Source: CAYYJS01 sp964472315 (lineage in GTDB: Bacteria; Verrucomicrobiota; Kiritimatiellia; UBA8416). Taken from it: DNA of 44,148 bases. Where the stretch lies: contig CAYYJS010000027.1 of assembly GCA_964472315.1 (NCBI GenBank), forward strand, positions 1 through 44,148, read 5' to 3'. The first letter of the stretch is position 1. Each line of letters opens with the position of its first letter. Positions 8,875 to 17,267 of the stretch are shown here, piece after piece. Made by a program: the position numbers and the translations under genes. The notes under the pieces are model-generated. The model worked only from the letters and a program-made list of their open reading frames with translations, did no database searches and had not been told where the DNA came from.

Positions 8875-9492
8875 TCAGCGCAGCGTGACGACGAACACGC
8901 CCGCGACGACGTCCACGCGGCTGGTCATGCCTCCGGCCTCGAAGGCCGTGACCGCCTCCTGAACGTGCCGGCGCCCAGGGTCGGCCAGCAGCACCACCCC
9001 GCCCGGCGCACGCGCCTGCATGGCGAAATTCGCGAACGCGGGCGCGCTGCCGTTTTCGTACAGCACGTCGCTCGCCATCACGAGTCCGTACCGCGCGGGC
9101 GGCGCCGTGACGTTCCAGTCGAGTTCCAGATAACGGATCGGCAGCCCGTTGAGCGCCGCATTGGCCTCGAAGAACGCCCGGTTGTCGGGATGGAAGTCCA
9201 TGGCGGTGACGTCGGCGCCCAACGTGGCCGCGACGAGCGCCGGCAACCCGAGTCCACAACCGAGTTCGAGGCATGCAACCCCGCGCAGCGTGCCATACGT
9301 GGCCTCCAGATGACTTGCCAGACCGATGGCCGACGGCCAGAGATGGGCATAGTAGGGAATACTGGCGACGGCGTTCGGAACCGTATCGGCATAGTGGTCC
9401 AACACGGCGTCGAAGTCGCGGACGACCCGAAGTCGCACCGCAAGACGACCGATCCGGTGCATTATGACTTCCGTTTCGAAACGTTCTAGCAT
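8875..9492 (-). CDS. Class I SAM-dependent methyltransferase (METTL/nicotinamide-type)
   Basis: This 205-residue cytoplasmic protein has SAM motif I LELGCGLGLPAL at 75-86, preceded by YYAHLWPSAIGLA (48-60). That segment is typical of the methyltransferase-16 family (lysine or nicotinamide-type methyltransferases). Motif II (VTAMDFHPDN) and a post-motif region (LELDWN) follow. Substrate is unknown; relatives modify protein lysines. It is divergent from the aldolase gene with a 62-bp gap, so the two may share a control region, and is convergent with the SUMF1 gene. An alternative start at residue 11 (MHRIG) is possible. Family call fairly sure, substrate not. Confidence 0.78.
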   Translation of the reverse strand: MLERFETEVIMHRIGRLAVRLRVVRDFDAVLDHYADTVPNAVASIPYYAHLWPSAIGLASHLEATYGTLRGVACLELGCGLGLPALVAATLGADVTAMDFHPDNRAFFEANAALNGLPIRYLELDWNVTAPPARYGLVMASDVLYENGSAPAFANFAMQARAPGGVVLLADPGRRHVQEAVTAFEAGGMTSRVDVVAGVFVVTLR

Positions 9493-9554
9493 ACGTTGTT
9501 TCCCTAATCTGGCGAAAAGTACCGCGTAACAGGCAGCGGAGGCGAGACAAACGG

Positions 9555-10631
9555 ATGGACAAGCGTGAGACCATTATCGAGCTGTCGCACGAATTCGGCT
9601 GTTCCGATTACGTCAAGGGCGGCGGCGGCAATACGTCGGTAAAGGATGCCCGGTGGCTGTGGATCAAGCCTTCGGGCACGACCCTCGGCGGATTGACCGT
9701 CGGCGATCTCGTGAAGCTCGACCGTTCCCGCGTGGAGGCGCTCTTCGCGGCGACGCCGCCCGAGGAACCCCAGGCGCGCGAGCGTTTCGTGAAGGATGCG
9801 CTCGACGCGGCGGTCGTCCCGCCCGGCAGCGGACGCCCCTCCGTGGAATCCCCCCTGCACCACGCTTTTTCCGCCACTTACGTGGTTCATACGCATCCGA
9901 CCCTCGTGAACGGCTTGACCTGTTCGTGTAACGGCGCCGCCGTTTGCCGACGGCTGTTTCCCGAGGCCCTGTGGATCGACTACGTGGATCCCGGCTACGC
10001 GCTGTCCGTGGCGGCGCGCGCCGCCATCCATGAATTTGCGGCCGCCCATGCCGGGCGCGAACCGGCGGCGGTCTTTCAGCAGAACCATGGCGTCTTCATC
10101 GCCGGCGATTCGGCGGATGCCGTGCGTGCGACGTATGCGACCATCATGGGCACGCTTCGCGATGCCTACGCCGCCGCGGGCGTGGCCACGGCGCCTGCGC
10201 CCGTGCCCGTCCGCGATGCGCATGCGGCGGCAGTCCTGCCGCGACTGCGCGAACTTCTCGGCGCGGATGGCGCCGCGGTGGCTTGCGGCGGGATATTCCA
10301 TCCGCCCGCCGGTCCGGTGACACCCGACCATATCGTGTACATGAAGTCATACGTCTACTCCGGCGAACTGACCCCCGCCGGTATCGCGACGTTCCGCGCG
10401 GCCCGCGGCTACGCCCCGCGCGTGCTGGTCGCCGACGGCCAGGTGTACGCCGCCGGTCCGAATGCGAAGGTGATGGATCTGGCGCTGACGTTCGCGCGTG
10501 ATGCGGCCTCGGTCGTGCAACTGGCCGGCGCTTTCGGCGGCATCCGCTACATGACCGACCGGGCGCGCGCGTTTGTGGAGAACTGGGAAGTGGAATCGTA
10601 CCGCCAGAAGGTGGCGTTTTCCGAAAAGTAA
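9555..10631 (+). CDS. Class II aldolase, probable rhamnulose-1-phosphate aldolase
   Basis: This 358-residue class II aldolase/adducin-family enzyme shows the phosphate-binding KGGGGNTS (about 20-27), the zinc-binding His112 and His114 in HTHP, and a third His178 in QQNHGVF. It resembles the aldolase half of the bifunctional RhaD/RhaE (YuxG-type) enzymes, without the dehydrogenase half. It would cleave L-rhamnulose-1-phosphate to dihydroxyacetone phosphate and lactaldehyde. The next gene, 39 bp downstream, is L-rhamnose isomerase, which supports rhamnose catabolism over fuculose cleavage. No rhamnulokinase is present in the window. Start ATG 9555 follows a GGAGGCGAG ribosome site. Confidence 0.8.
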   Translation: MDKRETIIELSHEFGCSDYVKGGGGNTSVKDARWLWIKPSGTTLGGLTVGDLVKLDRSRVEALFAATPPEEPQARERFVKDALDAAVVPPGSGRPSVESPLHHAFSATYVVHTHPTLVNGLTCSCNGAAVCRRLFPEALWIDYVDPGYALSVAARAAIHEFAAAHAGREPAAVFQQNHGVFIAGDSADAVRATYATIMGTLRDAYAAAGVATAPAPVPVRDAHAAAVLPRLRELLGADGAAVACGGIFHPPAGPVTPDHIVYMKSYVYSGELTPAGIATFRAARGYAPRVLVADGQVYAAGPNAKVMDLALTFARDAASVVQLAGAFGGIRYMTDRARAFVENWEVESYRQKVAFSEK

Positions 10632-10670
10632 TCGTGGTCGCGGCAATCCGCGGCGAGGAGGTATGGCACC

Positions 10671-11933
10671 ATGAAGGAACGGATCGAGAAGTGTTACGAA
10701 CTGGCCCGTGAGCGGTATGCCGAACTCGGGGTCGACGCGGATGCGGCGCTCGCGGTTCTGGAGACCGTGCCCGTCAGCCTGCACTGCTGGCAGGGCGATG
10801 ACGTCGGCGGGTTCGAAAACCCCGATGGCGAACTCAGCGGCGGCATTCAGGCGACCGGCAACTACCCCGGCAAGGCGCGTACCGCGGATGAACTGCGCGC
10901 GGACCTGGAGAAGGCGCTGGCCATGATTCCGGGTCGTCACCGGCTGAATCTGCACGCCATCTATGCCGAAACCGGCGGCAAGCGCGTCGAACGCAACGCG
11001 TTGAAAACGGCGCATTTCGCGCGCTGGATCGATTGGGCCAAGGCCAAAGGGTTGGGCATGGACTTCAACGGCACGTTCTTCTCCCATCCCAAGTCCGCCG
11101 ATGGATTCACCCTCAGCCATCCCGATGCCGGCATCCGCGAGTACTGGGTCGAACACGGACTGGCCTGCCGGCACATCGGCGCCGATATGGGTCGCGCGCT
11201 CGGTACGCCTTGCGTGACCAACGTCTGGATCCCCGATGGCTACAAAGATCTGCCGGTCGACCGCAAGGCACCGCGGCAACGGTTGCGTGAATCGCTCGAT
11301 GCCCTGTTCGCCGTGGACTTCGACGAGCGCCACCTGCTGGACGCCGTGGAATCCAAGCTGTTCGGCATCGGTTCCGAATCCTATGTCGTCGGTTCGCACG
11401 AGTTCTACATGGGGTATGCGGTGACGTCCGGCAAACTACTGTGCCTCGATGCGGGGCATTTCCATCCGACCGAGGTCATTTCCGACAAGATCTCGTCGGT
11501 GCTTACGTTTCTGCGCGAAATCCTGCTGCACGTCAGTCGCGGCGTGCGCTGGGATAGCGACCACGTCGTGATCCTCTCGGATGAGCTGCGGGCCATCGCG
11601 CAGGAGATCGTCCGTGGCGACTATCTCAAGCGCGTGCACATCGGTCTGGACTTTTTCGACGCCAGCATCAACCGCGTGGCGGCCTGGGTTATCGGCACAC
11701 GCAACATGCTCAAGGCGTTGATGCTGGCGCTGCTGGAGCCGACGGATCGGCTGCGCGCGCTGGAAGCGTCGGGCGACCTGACCGGGCGCCTGGCGGTGAT
11801 GGAGGAAGTGCACACCTTGCCCGGCGGCGCCGTCTGGGACTACTACTGCCTGCGGAAGGGTGTCCCCGTCGGACAATCCTGGCTGCGCGACGTCAAGGCC
11901 TATGAGCGTGACGTTCTCGCCGCGCGCGGGTAA
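10671..11933 (+). CDS. rhaA: L-rhamnose isomerase
   Basis: This 420-residue cytoplasmic (beta/alpha)8 enzyme interconverts L-rhamnose and L-rhamnulose. Family blocks are intact: VSLHCWQGDDVGGFE near the N-terminus, the substrate loop TFFSHPKSADGFTLSHPD, GSHEFYMGYAV, and the metal-binding LDAGHFHPTE and WDSDHVV segments. The length equals the usual ~420 residues. GAGGAGG (10655-10661) sits 9 bp before ATG 10671. Together with the upstream aldolase it forms a two-gene rhamnose operon; kinase and transporter must lie elsewhere. It converges on the PilZ gene with only 5 bp between stops. Confidence 0.95.
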   Translation: MKERIEKCYELARERYAELGVDADAALAVLETVPVSLHCWQGDDVGGFENPDGELSGGIQATGNYPGKARTADELRADLEKALAMIPGRHRLNLHAIYAETGGKRVERNALKTAHFARWIDWAKAKGLGMDFNGTFFSHPKSADGFTLSHPDAGIREYWVEHGLACRHIGADMGRALGTPCVTNVWIPDGYKDLPVDRKAPRQRLRESLDALFAVDFDERHLLDAVESKLFGIGSESYVVGSHEFYMGYAVTSGKLLCLDAGHFHPTEVISDKISSVLTFLREILLHVSRGVRWDSDHVVILSDELRAIAQEIVRGDYLKRVHIGLDFFDASINRVAAWVIGTRNMLKALMLALLEPTDRLRALEASGDLTGRLAVMEEVHTLPGGAVWDYYCLRKGVPVGQSWLRDVKAYERDVLAARG

Positions 11934-11938
11934 GCCGA

Positions 11939-12382
11939 TTACTCCGGGAAGACGGATGCGAATTTGCCGGCCCACTCCTCCGCGGCTTGTTCGGCGGTCA
12001 GGGTGCGTCCGGCGGCCTGCTGATCGCGCATGTAGATGAGCATGTAGCAGATCTGTTCGATCATGCGGGCGCGGAAGTGGTCCTGCTCGTTCAGGAAGCG
12101 CACGCCTTCGACCACCCGCTTGTCGCCATCCGGCAGCGGGTGTGTCCAGACCACCTCGCCCCGGATCGCCGGCACGTTGCGCAGCGACGGAAACCGGATC
12201 TCGACGACATCGCCCTTACTGTGTGGCGTGGCGGAGATGAAAGACATGCCGCCGAAGCTCATGTCGCAGAGATCTTTGGGCGTGCTCTCGCTATGCCCGC
12301 GTCGCCGGGAGGCAACCGGGATTGACGCGGGGTGACGAATGAACGCCCGTCGTTCCGTGAAGACCGCCTCTGTCATCCTCAT
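11939..12382 (-). CDS. PilZ-domain protein (c-di-GMP receptor)
   Basis: This 147-residue single-domain protein has both c-di-GMP motifs: RxxxR in RRAFIRHP (11-18) and DxSxxG in DMSFGGMSF (40-48). A helical tail follows. It probably binds cyclic di-GMP and relays it to an unknown partner; no signal or membrane segment is seen. ATG 12382 is chosen for an AGGGGG ribosome site about 8 bp upstream and because PilZ homology begins close by, although the frame stays open to about 13000. It is a single-gene transcript convergent with rhaA. Confidence 0.85.
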   Translation of the reverse strand: MRMTEAVFTERRAFIRHPASIPVASRRRGHSESTPKDLCDMSFGGMSFISATPHSKGDVVEIRFPSLRNVPAIRGEVVWTHPLPDGDKRVVEGVRFLNEQDHFRARMIEQICYMLIYMRDQQAAGRTLTAEQAAEEWAGKFASVFPE

Positions 12383-12470
12383 GGCATACCCCCTGGCAGT
12401 TGTGATCGTTACGCGCGATACCGTAGCATCCGCACCGCCGGTCGCCAAGTCCCAAAGCCTTTTGGGTTTC

Positions 12471-12503
12471 GCACCTGGAGCGGGCGAGACGCCCGATCCG
12501 GTG
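12471..12503. repeat. GC-rich hairpin (REP-like)
   Basis: The inverted repeat GCGGGCG-AGA-CGCCCG is flanked by the partly complementary CACCTGGA and ATCCGGTG. Its wording resembles the core of the palindrome at 6762-6831. It lies between the divergent PilZ and ferredoxin genes. A second small stem, CCCAAA/TTTGGG, is at 12451-12466. Confidence 0.55.
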
Positions 12504-12552
12504 CGCGACATGCCAAAAGAGAACTGCTGTCGGACGCGGGGTGTAACCCGTC

Positions 12553-12581
12553 TTGACCGCGGCGGCCGAATTCGATATAAC
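12553..12581 (+). promoter_or_regulatory. Sigma-70 promoter of the ferredoxin gene
   Basis: TTGACC (12553-12558), a 17-bp spacer and TATAAC (12576-12581). The predicted transcript has a leader of about 65-70 nt before ATG 12656. It is the best promoter in the window. Confidence 0.8.
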
Positions 12582-12655
12582 TGAACACGGTTTGACCCGG
12601 AAGCGCGGAGGTGCTCCGGGGTGTTGCAAACCTGTCTAACGTAAGGAGTAAGACG

Positions 12656-12826
12656 ATGGCCTATGTAATATCGAGCGCCTGCACGAAGTGCGGCACCTGC
12701 GAACCGGTTTGTCCATCCGAAGCGATCAGCGAAGGCGATGAGCAGTACGTCATCGATGCCGACAAGTGCGTGGACTGCGGCCTCTGCGCCGACGAGTGTC
12801 CCGTGAGCGCCATTGCCGCGGGTTGA
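12656..12826 (+). CDS. 2[4Fe-4S] ferredoxin
   Basis: This 56-residue clostridial-type ferredoxin has two complete cluster motifs, CTKCGTCEPVCP and CVDCGLCADECP. Each has the CxxCxxCxxxCP pattern, so it should carry two [4Fe-4S] clusters as a soluble electron carrier. The length is exactly that of the family. AAGGAG (12642-12647) precedes the start. A strong promoter (12553) and a terminator (12846) make it a highly expressed single-gene unit. It could feed electrons to the radical SAM enzymes nearby, which is inference. Confidence 0.95.
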   Translation: MAYVISSACTKCGTCEPVCPSEAISEGDEQYVIDADKCVDCGLCADECPVSAIAAG

Positions 12827-12845
12827 GTCGCGCGGCAACCGAACG

Positions 12846-12893
12846 CAGGGACGGAGGGCCGCCGGCGCGGGCTTCCGTCCCTGTTTCCTTTTC
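12846..12893 (+). terminator. Rho-independent terminator after the ferredoxin gene
   Basis: A perfect 10-bp stem, CAGGGACGGA (12846-12855) with TCCGTCCCTG (12874-12883), extends by two weaker pairs. A T-rich run TTTCCTTTT follows. It ends a few bases before the next gene starts. Confidence 0.8.
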
Positions 12894-12897
12894 AGGC

Positions 12898-13851
12898 ATG
12901 GCCATGCGCATCGATCAAGACCGGTCATCGTTTCGCTACCTCTTCGGTCCCGTGCCGTCACGGCGGTTCGGGAGGTCGTTGGGTATCGATCTCGTCCCAT
13001 TCAAGACCTGTACGCTCGACTGCGCCTTCTGCGAGGTGGGCCCGACCACGGCGAGCCTGGCCGAGCGCCGCGAATACGCGCCTGTGGCGGCCATTCTCGA
13101 CGAATTCCGTCGCTGGGTGGACGCGGGCGGGGCGGCGGACGTCGTGACGTTGGCCGGCTCGGGGGAGCCGACGCTGCACGCCCGCCTGGGCGATATCATC
13201 CGGGGTATTCGCGCCTTGAGCGCCCTGCGCATCGCGATTCTGACCAACAGCACGTTGCTGCACGTTCCCGATGTGCGGCGCGATGCCGCGCTTGCCGACA
13301 TCGTCAAAGCATCGCTGTGCGCCTGGGACGAGGCCAGCTTCGCCCGGCTCCACCATCCCTGCGCGGGGATCGGGTTCCGCGGACTGATCGACGGGCTCAC
13401 TGCCTTCCGCGCGGCGTTCCGCGGCGAACTGTGGCTCGAAGCGATGCTGGTGGCCGGCTACAACGATGACCCCGACCAGGTGGCGCGCATCGCCGCCCTT
13501 GCGAACGCGCTCGGGGCTGAACGCGTGCAGCTCAATACGGTCGTCCGTCCGCCCGCGCATGCCGGTGCCGCGCCGGTTCCGGCCGAGCGTCTGGCGTCGT
13601 TTTGCGATCTCTTCCGGCCGCGCGCGGAGGTGATCGCGCCCTTCGATGCGGCTTCCGGCGCCGCCCCGCTGTCCGACGATGCCATCGTGGCCATGCTGGC
13701 GCGCCGACCCTGTACGGTCGCCGATATCGCCGCCGTAACCGCCATGCCGTATGCCGAAGCCGCGCGGCGCATCGCCGAGTTCATCGCCGCCGGCCGCATC
13801 ACCCGGATCGACCGCGACGGTCAGTCGTACTTTCAGGCGGCGAATCCATAG
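12898..13851 (+). CDS. Radical SAM protein (COG0731-like)
   Basis: This 317-residue protein begins with FRYLFGPVPSRRFGRSLGID, followed by the radical SAM cluster Cys38, Cys42 and Cys45 (CTLDCAFC). TLAGSGEPTLH follows as the SAM-binding motif. The C-terminal ~70 residues (IVAMLARRPCTVADIAAV) look like a winged-helix module. This family is widespread in anaerobes and related to wyosine-forming and Fe-S radical enzymes; the reaction is unknown. ATG 12898 or 12904 are both possible, and the ribosome site is weak. The start lies right after the ferredoxin terminator, so read-through may set its expression. The 3' end overlaps convergent mtaB by 53 bp. Confidence 0.82.
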   Translation: MAMRIDQDRSSFRYLFGPVPSRRFGRSLGIDLVPFKTCTLDCAFCEVGPTTASLAERREYAPVAAILDEFRRWVDAGGAADVVTLAGSGEPTLHARLGDIIRGIRALSALRIAILTNSTLLHVPDVRRDAALADIVKASLCAWDEASFARLHHPCAGIGFRGLIDGLTAFRAAFRGELWLEAMLVAGYNDDPDQVARIAALANALGAERVQLNTVVRPPAHAGAAPVPAERLASFCDLFRPRAEVIAPFDAASGAAPLSDDAIVAMLARRPCTVADIAAVTAMPYAEAARRIAEFIAAGRITRIDRDGQSYFQAANP

Positions 13852-15136
13852 TCGAGTCCCCCCGCCATCTTCCCGTCAGGGTCTCCCCTTCGACCGCGTC
13901 CGGCGTCATCGACAGAATGCTGTTGATCGGCGCCGTGGCGTCCGCGATCCGTGCCGGCAGGTATTCGCCGGTCCAGCCGCGGGCGCAGCCTTGTGCGTCG
14001 TAATGCTCGACCAGCACATCCACCCGGCGACCCACCCAGGATGCCGCATAGGCCCGCCGCTTGGCATCCCCCAGGGCGATCAGCGCGGCCGAACGGGCGC
14101 GCTTGTCGCAGGCCGATACCTGGTCGGGCATGCGGGCGGCGCGTGTCCCGGGGCGTTTGCTGTAGGCGAAGACGTGGAGATTGCTGAAGGGAAGCGCGTC
14201 GATCAGGGCGAACGAGCGCTCGAATGCCGGCCGATCCTCGCCCGGCAGACCGACGATCGCGTCCGTCCCCAGGCCGATTCCCGGAACGCGCTCGGCGGCG
14301 TATTCGACAAAGGCCCGGAACGCGGCGGCCGTGTAACGGCGGCCCATGCGCGACAGGACGGCATCGTCGCCACTCTGCAGCGGCACATGCAGGAAGCGGC
14401 AGATCTTGTGCGATGCCGCCATGCAATCGATGACCTCCCGCTCCGCGGTGGACAGTTCCATCGAGCTCAGCCGCAGGCGTTCGATGCCGGACACGGCGGC
14501 CAGGGCCGGCAGGGCATCCGCCAGGCGACGCGGCCCGTCCGCGTAGCAGCCCAGGTTGGCGCCGGTCAACACGACTTCGCGGTATCCGCGGTCGGCGAGG
14601 CGGCGGACCTCGTCGACAACCTCGATCAGCGGCCGGCTTGTCGGCGCGCCGCGCGTAGCTGGCACGATGCAATAGGCGCAGCCGAAATCGCAGCCATCCT
14701 GGAGTTTGACCACGGCCCGTCTGTGATGGAACAGCGGGGTTCGGGCGGGCGCGTCGCCGGCCGGCGACGCGTGCGGCGCGGCGACCGCGCCGATGCCCCG
14801 CGCGGCGAGGATCGCCGGCAGACGGAACTTGTCGCGCTGACCGGCCAGCAGGTCCGCGCCCGCCGCTGCCGCCACCGCCGCGGCGTCGTGTTCGACCGCG
14901 CAGCCGGCTACGATGATCAACCGCGCGCCCTCGCGGCGCAACCGTCGGGCAAGCCGCAGACAGTCACGTTCGGCCTGGCGTGTGATCGTACACGAATGCA
15001 CCACCGCGATATCGCCGACGTCGCCATCCGGCAGCACGCGGAAACCGGCGTCGGCGAACTGCGCCGCGATGATGCCGGTTTCCGCCTGGTTCAGACGGCA
15101 TCCCGCGGTACGGAAAGAAACGGTCGTGAACGGCAC
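13799..15136 (-). CDS. mtaB: tRNA t6A37 methylthiotransferase MtaB
   Basis: This 445-residue MiaB/MtaB-family radical SAM enzyme adds a methylthio group to N6-threonylcarbamoyladenosine at tRNA position 37. The UPF0004 cluster cysteines are C13 (AGCRLNQAE), C49 (HSCTIT) and C79 (AGCAVE). The radical SAM cluster is C149/C153/C156 (CDFGCAYC), followed by TGANLGCYADG and HVPLQSGDDAVLSRMGRRY. A short TRAM-like C-terminus closes it. The AGCRLNQAE wording and length favour MtaB over MiaB or RimO. It sits 21 bp downstream of ilvD on the same strand, so the two are probably cotranscribed. Confidence 0.88.
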   Translation of the reverse strand: MPFTTVSFRTAGCRLNQAETGIIAAQFADAGFRVLPDGDVGDIAVVHSCTITRQAERDCLRLARRLRREGARLIIVAGCAVEHDAAAVAAAAGADLLAGQRDKFRLPAILAARGIGAVAAPHASPAGDAPARTPLFHHRRAVVKLQDGCDFGCAYCIVPATRGAPTSRPLIEVVDEVRRLADRGYREVVLTGANLGCYADGPRRLADALPALAAVSGIERLRLSSMELSTAEREVIDCMAASHKICRFLHVPLQSGDDAVLSRMGRRYTAAAFRAFVEYAAERVPGIGLGTDAIVGLPGEDRPAFERSFALIDALPFSNLHVFAYSKRPGTRAARMPDQVSACDKRARSAALIALGDAKRRAYAASWVGRRVDVLVEHYDAQGCARGWTGEYLPARIADATAPINSILSMTPDAVEGETLTGRWRGDSTMDSPPESTTDRRGRSG

Positions 15137-15157
15137 GGTGACGGCACCCCGGCGCGG

Positions 15158-16825
15158 TCAACTGACCACGGCGCCGGTCCCGGCATTGCCGACCGACTTC
15201 GCATACCGCGCCAGATAGCCCGACGTGACCTTCGGCGGCACCGAAACGAAGGCCGCCCGCCGCCGCGCGATTTCGGCCTCGTCCAGGACGGCTTCGAGCC
15301 GACGGCCCGGGATGTCGATCCGGATGCGGTCGCCGTCCCGCAGCAACCCGATCAACCCGCCCTCCGCGGCCTCCGGCGACACGTGTCCGATGCAGGCGCC
15401 GCGGGTACCGCCGGAGAACCGGCCGTCGGTGATCAGCGCCACCTTTTCGCCAAGTCCACGCCCCATGATGTACGAGGTCGGCGCCAGCATTTCCTGCATG
15501 CCGGGACCGCCCTTCGGCCCTTCGTAGCGGATCACGACCACATGTCCCGCCTGAACCTTGCCGGCGAGGATGCCGTCGCAAGCGGCTTCCTGCGAATCGA
15601 AGATGATGGCGTTGCCTTCGAAGACCAGCATGGCCTCGGAGACGCCGGCCTTCTTCACCACGGCGCCGCCCTCGGCGAGGTTGCCGCGCAGGATGGTCAG
15701 TCCGCCATCGGCCGAATAGGCCTGCTCGATCGGATGGATCACCGCCGTGTCCAGAATGCGCGCTTTGGCCACGTTACGCAGGGTGCTCTTGCCCGTGACG
15801 CTGGGTGTGTCGCGGTGGATGAGTCCGTCGATGCGCGAAATTTCTTTCAGGATCGCGCTCACGCCGCCGGCGCGGTCGACATCCTCGATGTGGAAGCTCG
15901 ACGACGGCGAGACCTTGCAGATGTTGGGGCACTTGCGGGAGATCGCGTTGATCCGATCCAGGTCGTACGCGACCCCGGCCTCGTGCGCGATGGCCAGCGC
16001 GTGCAGCACGGTGTTCGTACTCCCGCCCATGGCCATATCGAGTGCGAAGGCGTTGTCGAGCGCGTCGGCCGTGACGATCTCGCGGGGCAGGGGACCGCCA
16101 TCGGTGACAAGCTGGACGATGCGTTTGGCGGCCTGCCGGTACAGGCGCCGGCGTCGCGGATCCGTGGCCAGAATGGTGCCGTTGCCGGGCAGGGCGATAC
16201 CGATGGCCTCGCACAGGCAGTTCATCGAGTTGGCCGTGAACATGCCCGAGCACGATCCGCATCCCGGACAAGCCGTTTCTTCGAGGGTCGTGAGTTCGGC
16301 GTCATCGATCTTGCCCTGGCCGTGGGCGGCGACGCCTTCGAACACGCTGATCAAGTCCACGACCCTGCCCGCCGGCGTACGTCCCGCCGCCATCGGGCCG
16401 CCGCTGACGACAACGGTCGGGATGTTGGCGCGCAAGGCGCCCATCAGCATACCCGGCACGATCTTGTCGCAGTTCGGAATGCAGACGACGCCGTCGAAGC
16501 AATGCGCCTTCAGCATGGACTCCACCGAATCGGCGATGATCTCGCGGCTGGGCAGCGAGTACTTCATGCCCGTGTGACCCATGGCGATACCGTCGCAGAT
16601 GCCGATCGTATTGAACTCGATGGGCACGCCGCCCGCCGCGCGTACCTGGCGCTTGATATAGGCGCCCACCTTGTCCAGGTGACAATGGCCGGGAACGATC
16701 TGCGTGTAGGAATTGCAGATGGCGATGAATGGCTTGCCAAAATCGCTGCTGGCGATACCCGTGGCCCGCAACAGGCTTCGGTGCGGCGCCCGTTCGCTCC
16801 CCTTCTTGATCTGATCGCTTCTCAT
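15158..16825 (-). CDS. ilvD: Dihydroxy-acid dehydratase
   Basis: This 555-residue IlvD/Edd-family enzyme dehydrates 2,3-dihydroxy-isovalerate and -methylvalerate to the keto acids of valine and isoleucine synthesis. Probable cluster ligands are C48 (VPGHCHLDK), C119 (PNCDKIVPG) and C192 (GCGSCSG). The C-terminal TDGRFSGGTRGACIGHV block is intact. Length and motifs fit IlvD better than phosphogluconate dehydratase. ATG 16825 is preferred over 16885 because GGGAGAAG sits just upstream and homology begins there. No other ilv genes are in view. It probably heads a transcript that continues into mtaB. Confidence 0.93.
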   Translation of the reverse strand: MRSDQIKKGSERAPHRSLLRATGIASSDFGKPFIAICNSYTQIVPGHCHLDKVGAYIKRQVRAAGGVPIEFNTIGICDGIAMGHTGMKYSLPSREIIADSVESMLKAHCFDGVVCIPNCDKIVPGMLMGALRANIPTVVVSGGPMAAGRTPAGRVVDLISVFEGVAAHGQGKIDDAELTTLEETACPGCGSCSGMFTANSMNCLCEAIGIALPGNGTILATDPRRRRLYRQAAKRIVQLVTDGGPLPREIVTADALDNAFALDMAMGGSTNTVLHALAIAHEAGVAYDLDRINAISRKCPNICKVSPSSSFHIEDVDRAGGVSAILKEISRIDGLIHRDTPSVTGKSTLRNVAKARILDTAVIHPIEQAYSADGGLTILRGNLAEGGAVVKKAGVSEAMLVFEGNAIIFDSQEAACDGILAGKVQAGHVVVIRYEGPKGGPGMQEMLAPTSYIMGRGLGEKVALITDGRFSGGTRGACIGHVSPEAAEGGLIGLLRDGDRIRIDIPGRRLEAVLDEAEIARRRAAFVSVPPKVTSGYLARYAKSVGNAGTGAVVS

Positions 16826-16856
16826 GGCTTCTCCCTCATGATTAAACACAGGCCCG

Positions 16857-16885
16857 ACCGTAGCACGGCGGCCCAGCGACTGCAA
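16857..16885 (-). promoter_or_regulatory. Candidate ilvD promoter
   Basis: On the minus strand TTGCAG (16885-16880) is followed after 17 bp by TACGGT (16862-16857), about 30 bp before the ilvD start. Spacing is ideal but the -10 match is only partial. Confidence 0.4.
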
Positions 16886-17154
16886 TCCCGCTGAACGAAT
16901 ACGGAACTACGGCGGCATCTGCGATTCGTTGACTTGCCGTACTGCTCAGGTGGTCCATCTCGGTGAACGATAACGGCGACGAGAACGGTGGACGATTGGA
17001 TACGCTCCCCTCGTGATCCGTTCTCGTCGACGCCAGCGTCAACCGGTTCCCGATTCTTTGGAAACGGGAACTGGACTCCCTCTGGCAGGCATCCGTTGCC
17101 TGATGGAGGTCAATGGATCGCAGATGCCATTACTTGACGCCGTCACGGAGGTAC

Positions 17155-17183
17155 TTGTCACGCGATGCCGTATTTGAGATGAT
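17155..17183 (+). promoter_or_regulatory. Candidate promoter of the beta-propeller gene
   Basis: TTGTCA (17155-17160), a 17-bp spacer and GATGAT (17178-17183). It would give a leader of about 75 nt before ATG 17268. The -10 box is weak. Confidence 0.35.
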
Positions 17184-17267
17184 GCCTACATGTCGCGTCG
17201 GTCCGATGCCGCCGCGGCGTTGCCGGTGCGTTTTCCCGGCGGGGCAGATTATGGAGGGATGTGCGAT

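Larger units (their letters stand above)
16826..17267. other. Intergenic region between divergent ilvD and propeller gene
   Basis: This 442 bp region holds the two candidate promoters listed separately. It also holds hairpins at 17046-17071 (GTTCCCG/CGGGAAC) and about 17074-17112 (CAGGC/GCCTG core). No open frame with family resemblance is seen. Confidence 0.6.

Noticed and set aside
13751..16894. A 1047-codon open frame on the plus strand opposite mtaB and ilvD
   Set aside because: It lies antisense to two well-recognised genes, has Arg/His/Gly-rich composition without family motifs, and is the expected shadow in high-GC DNA.
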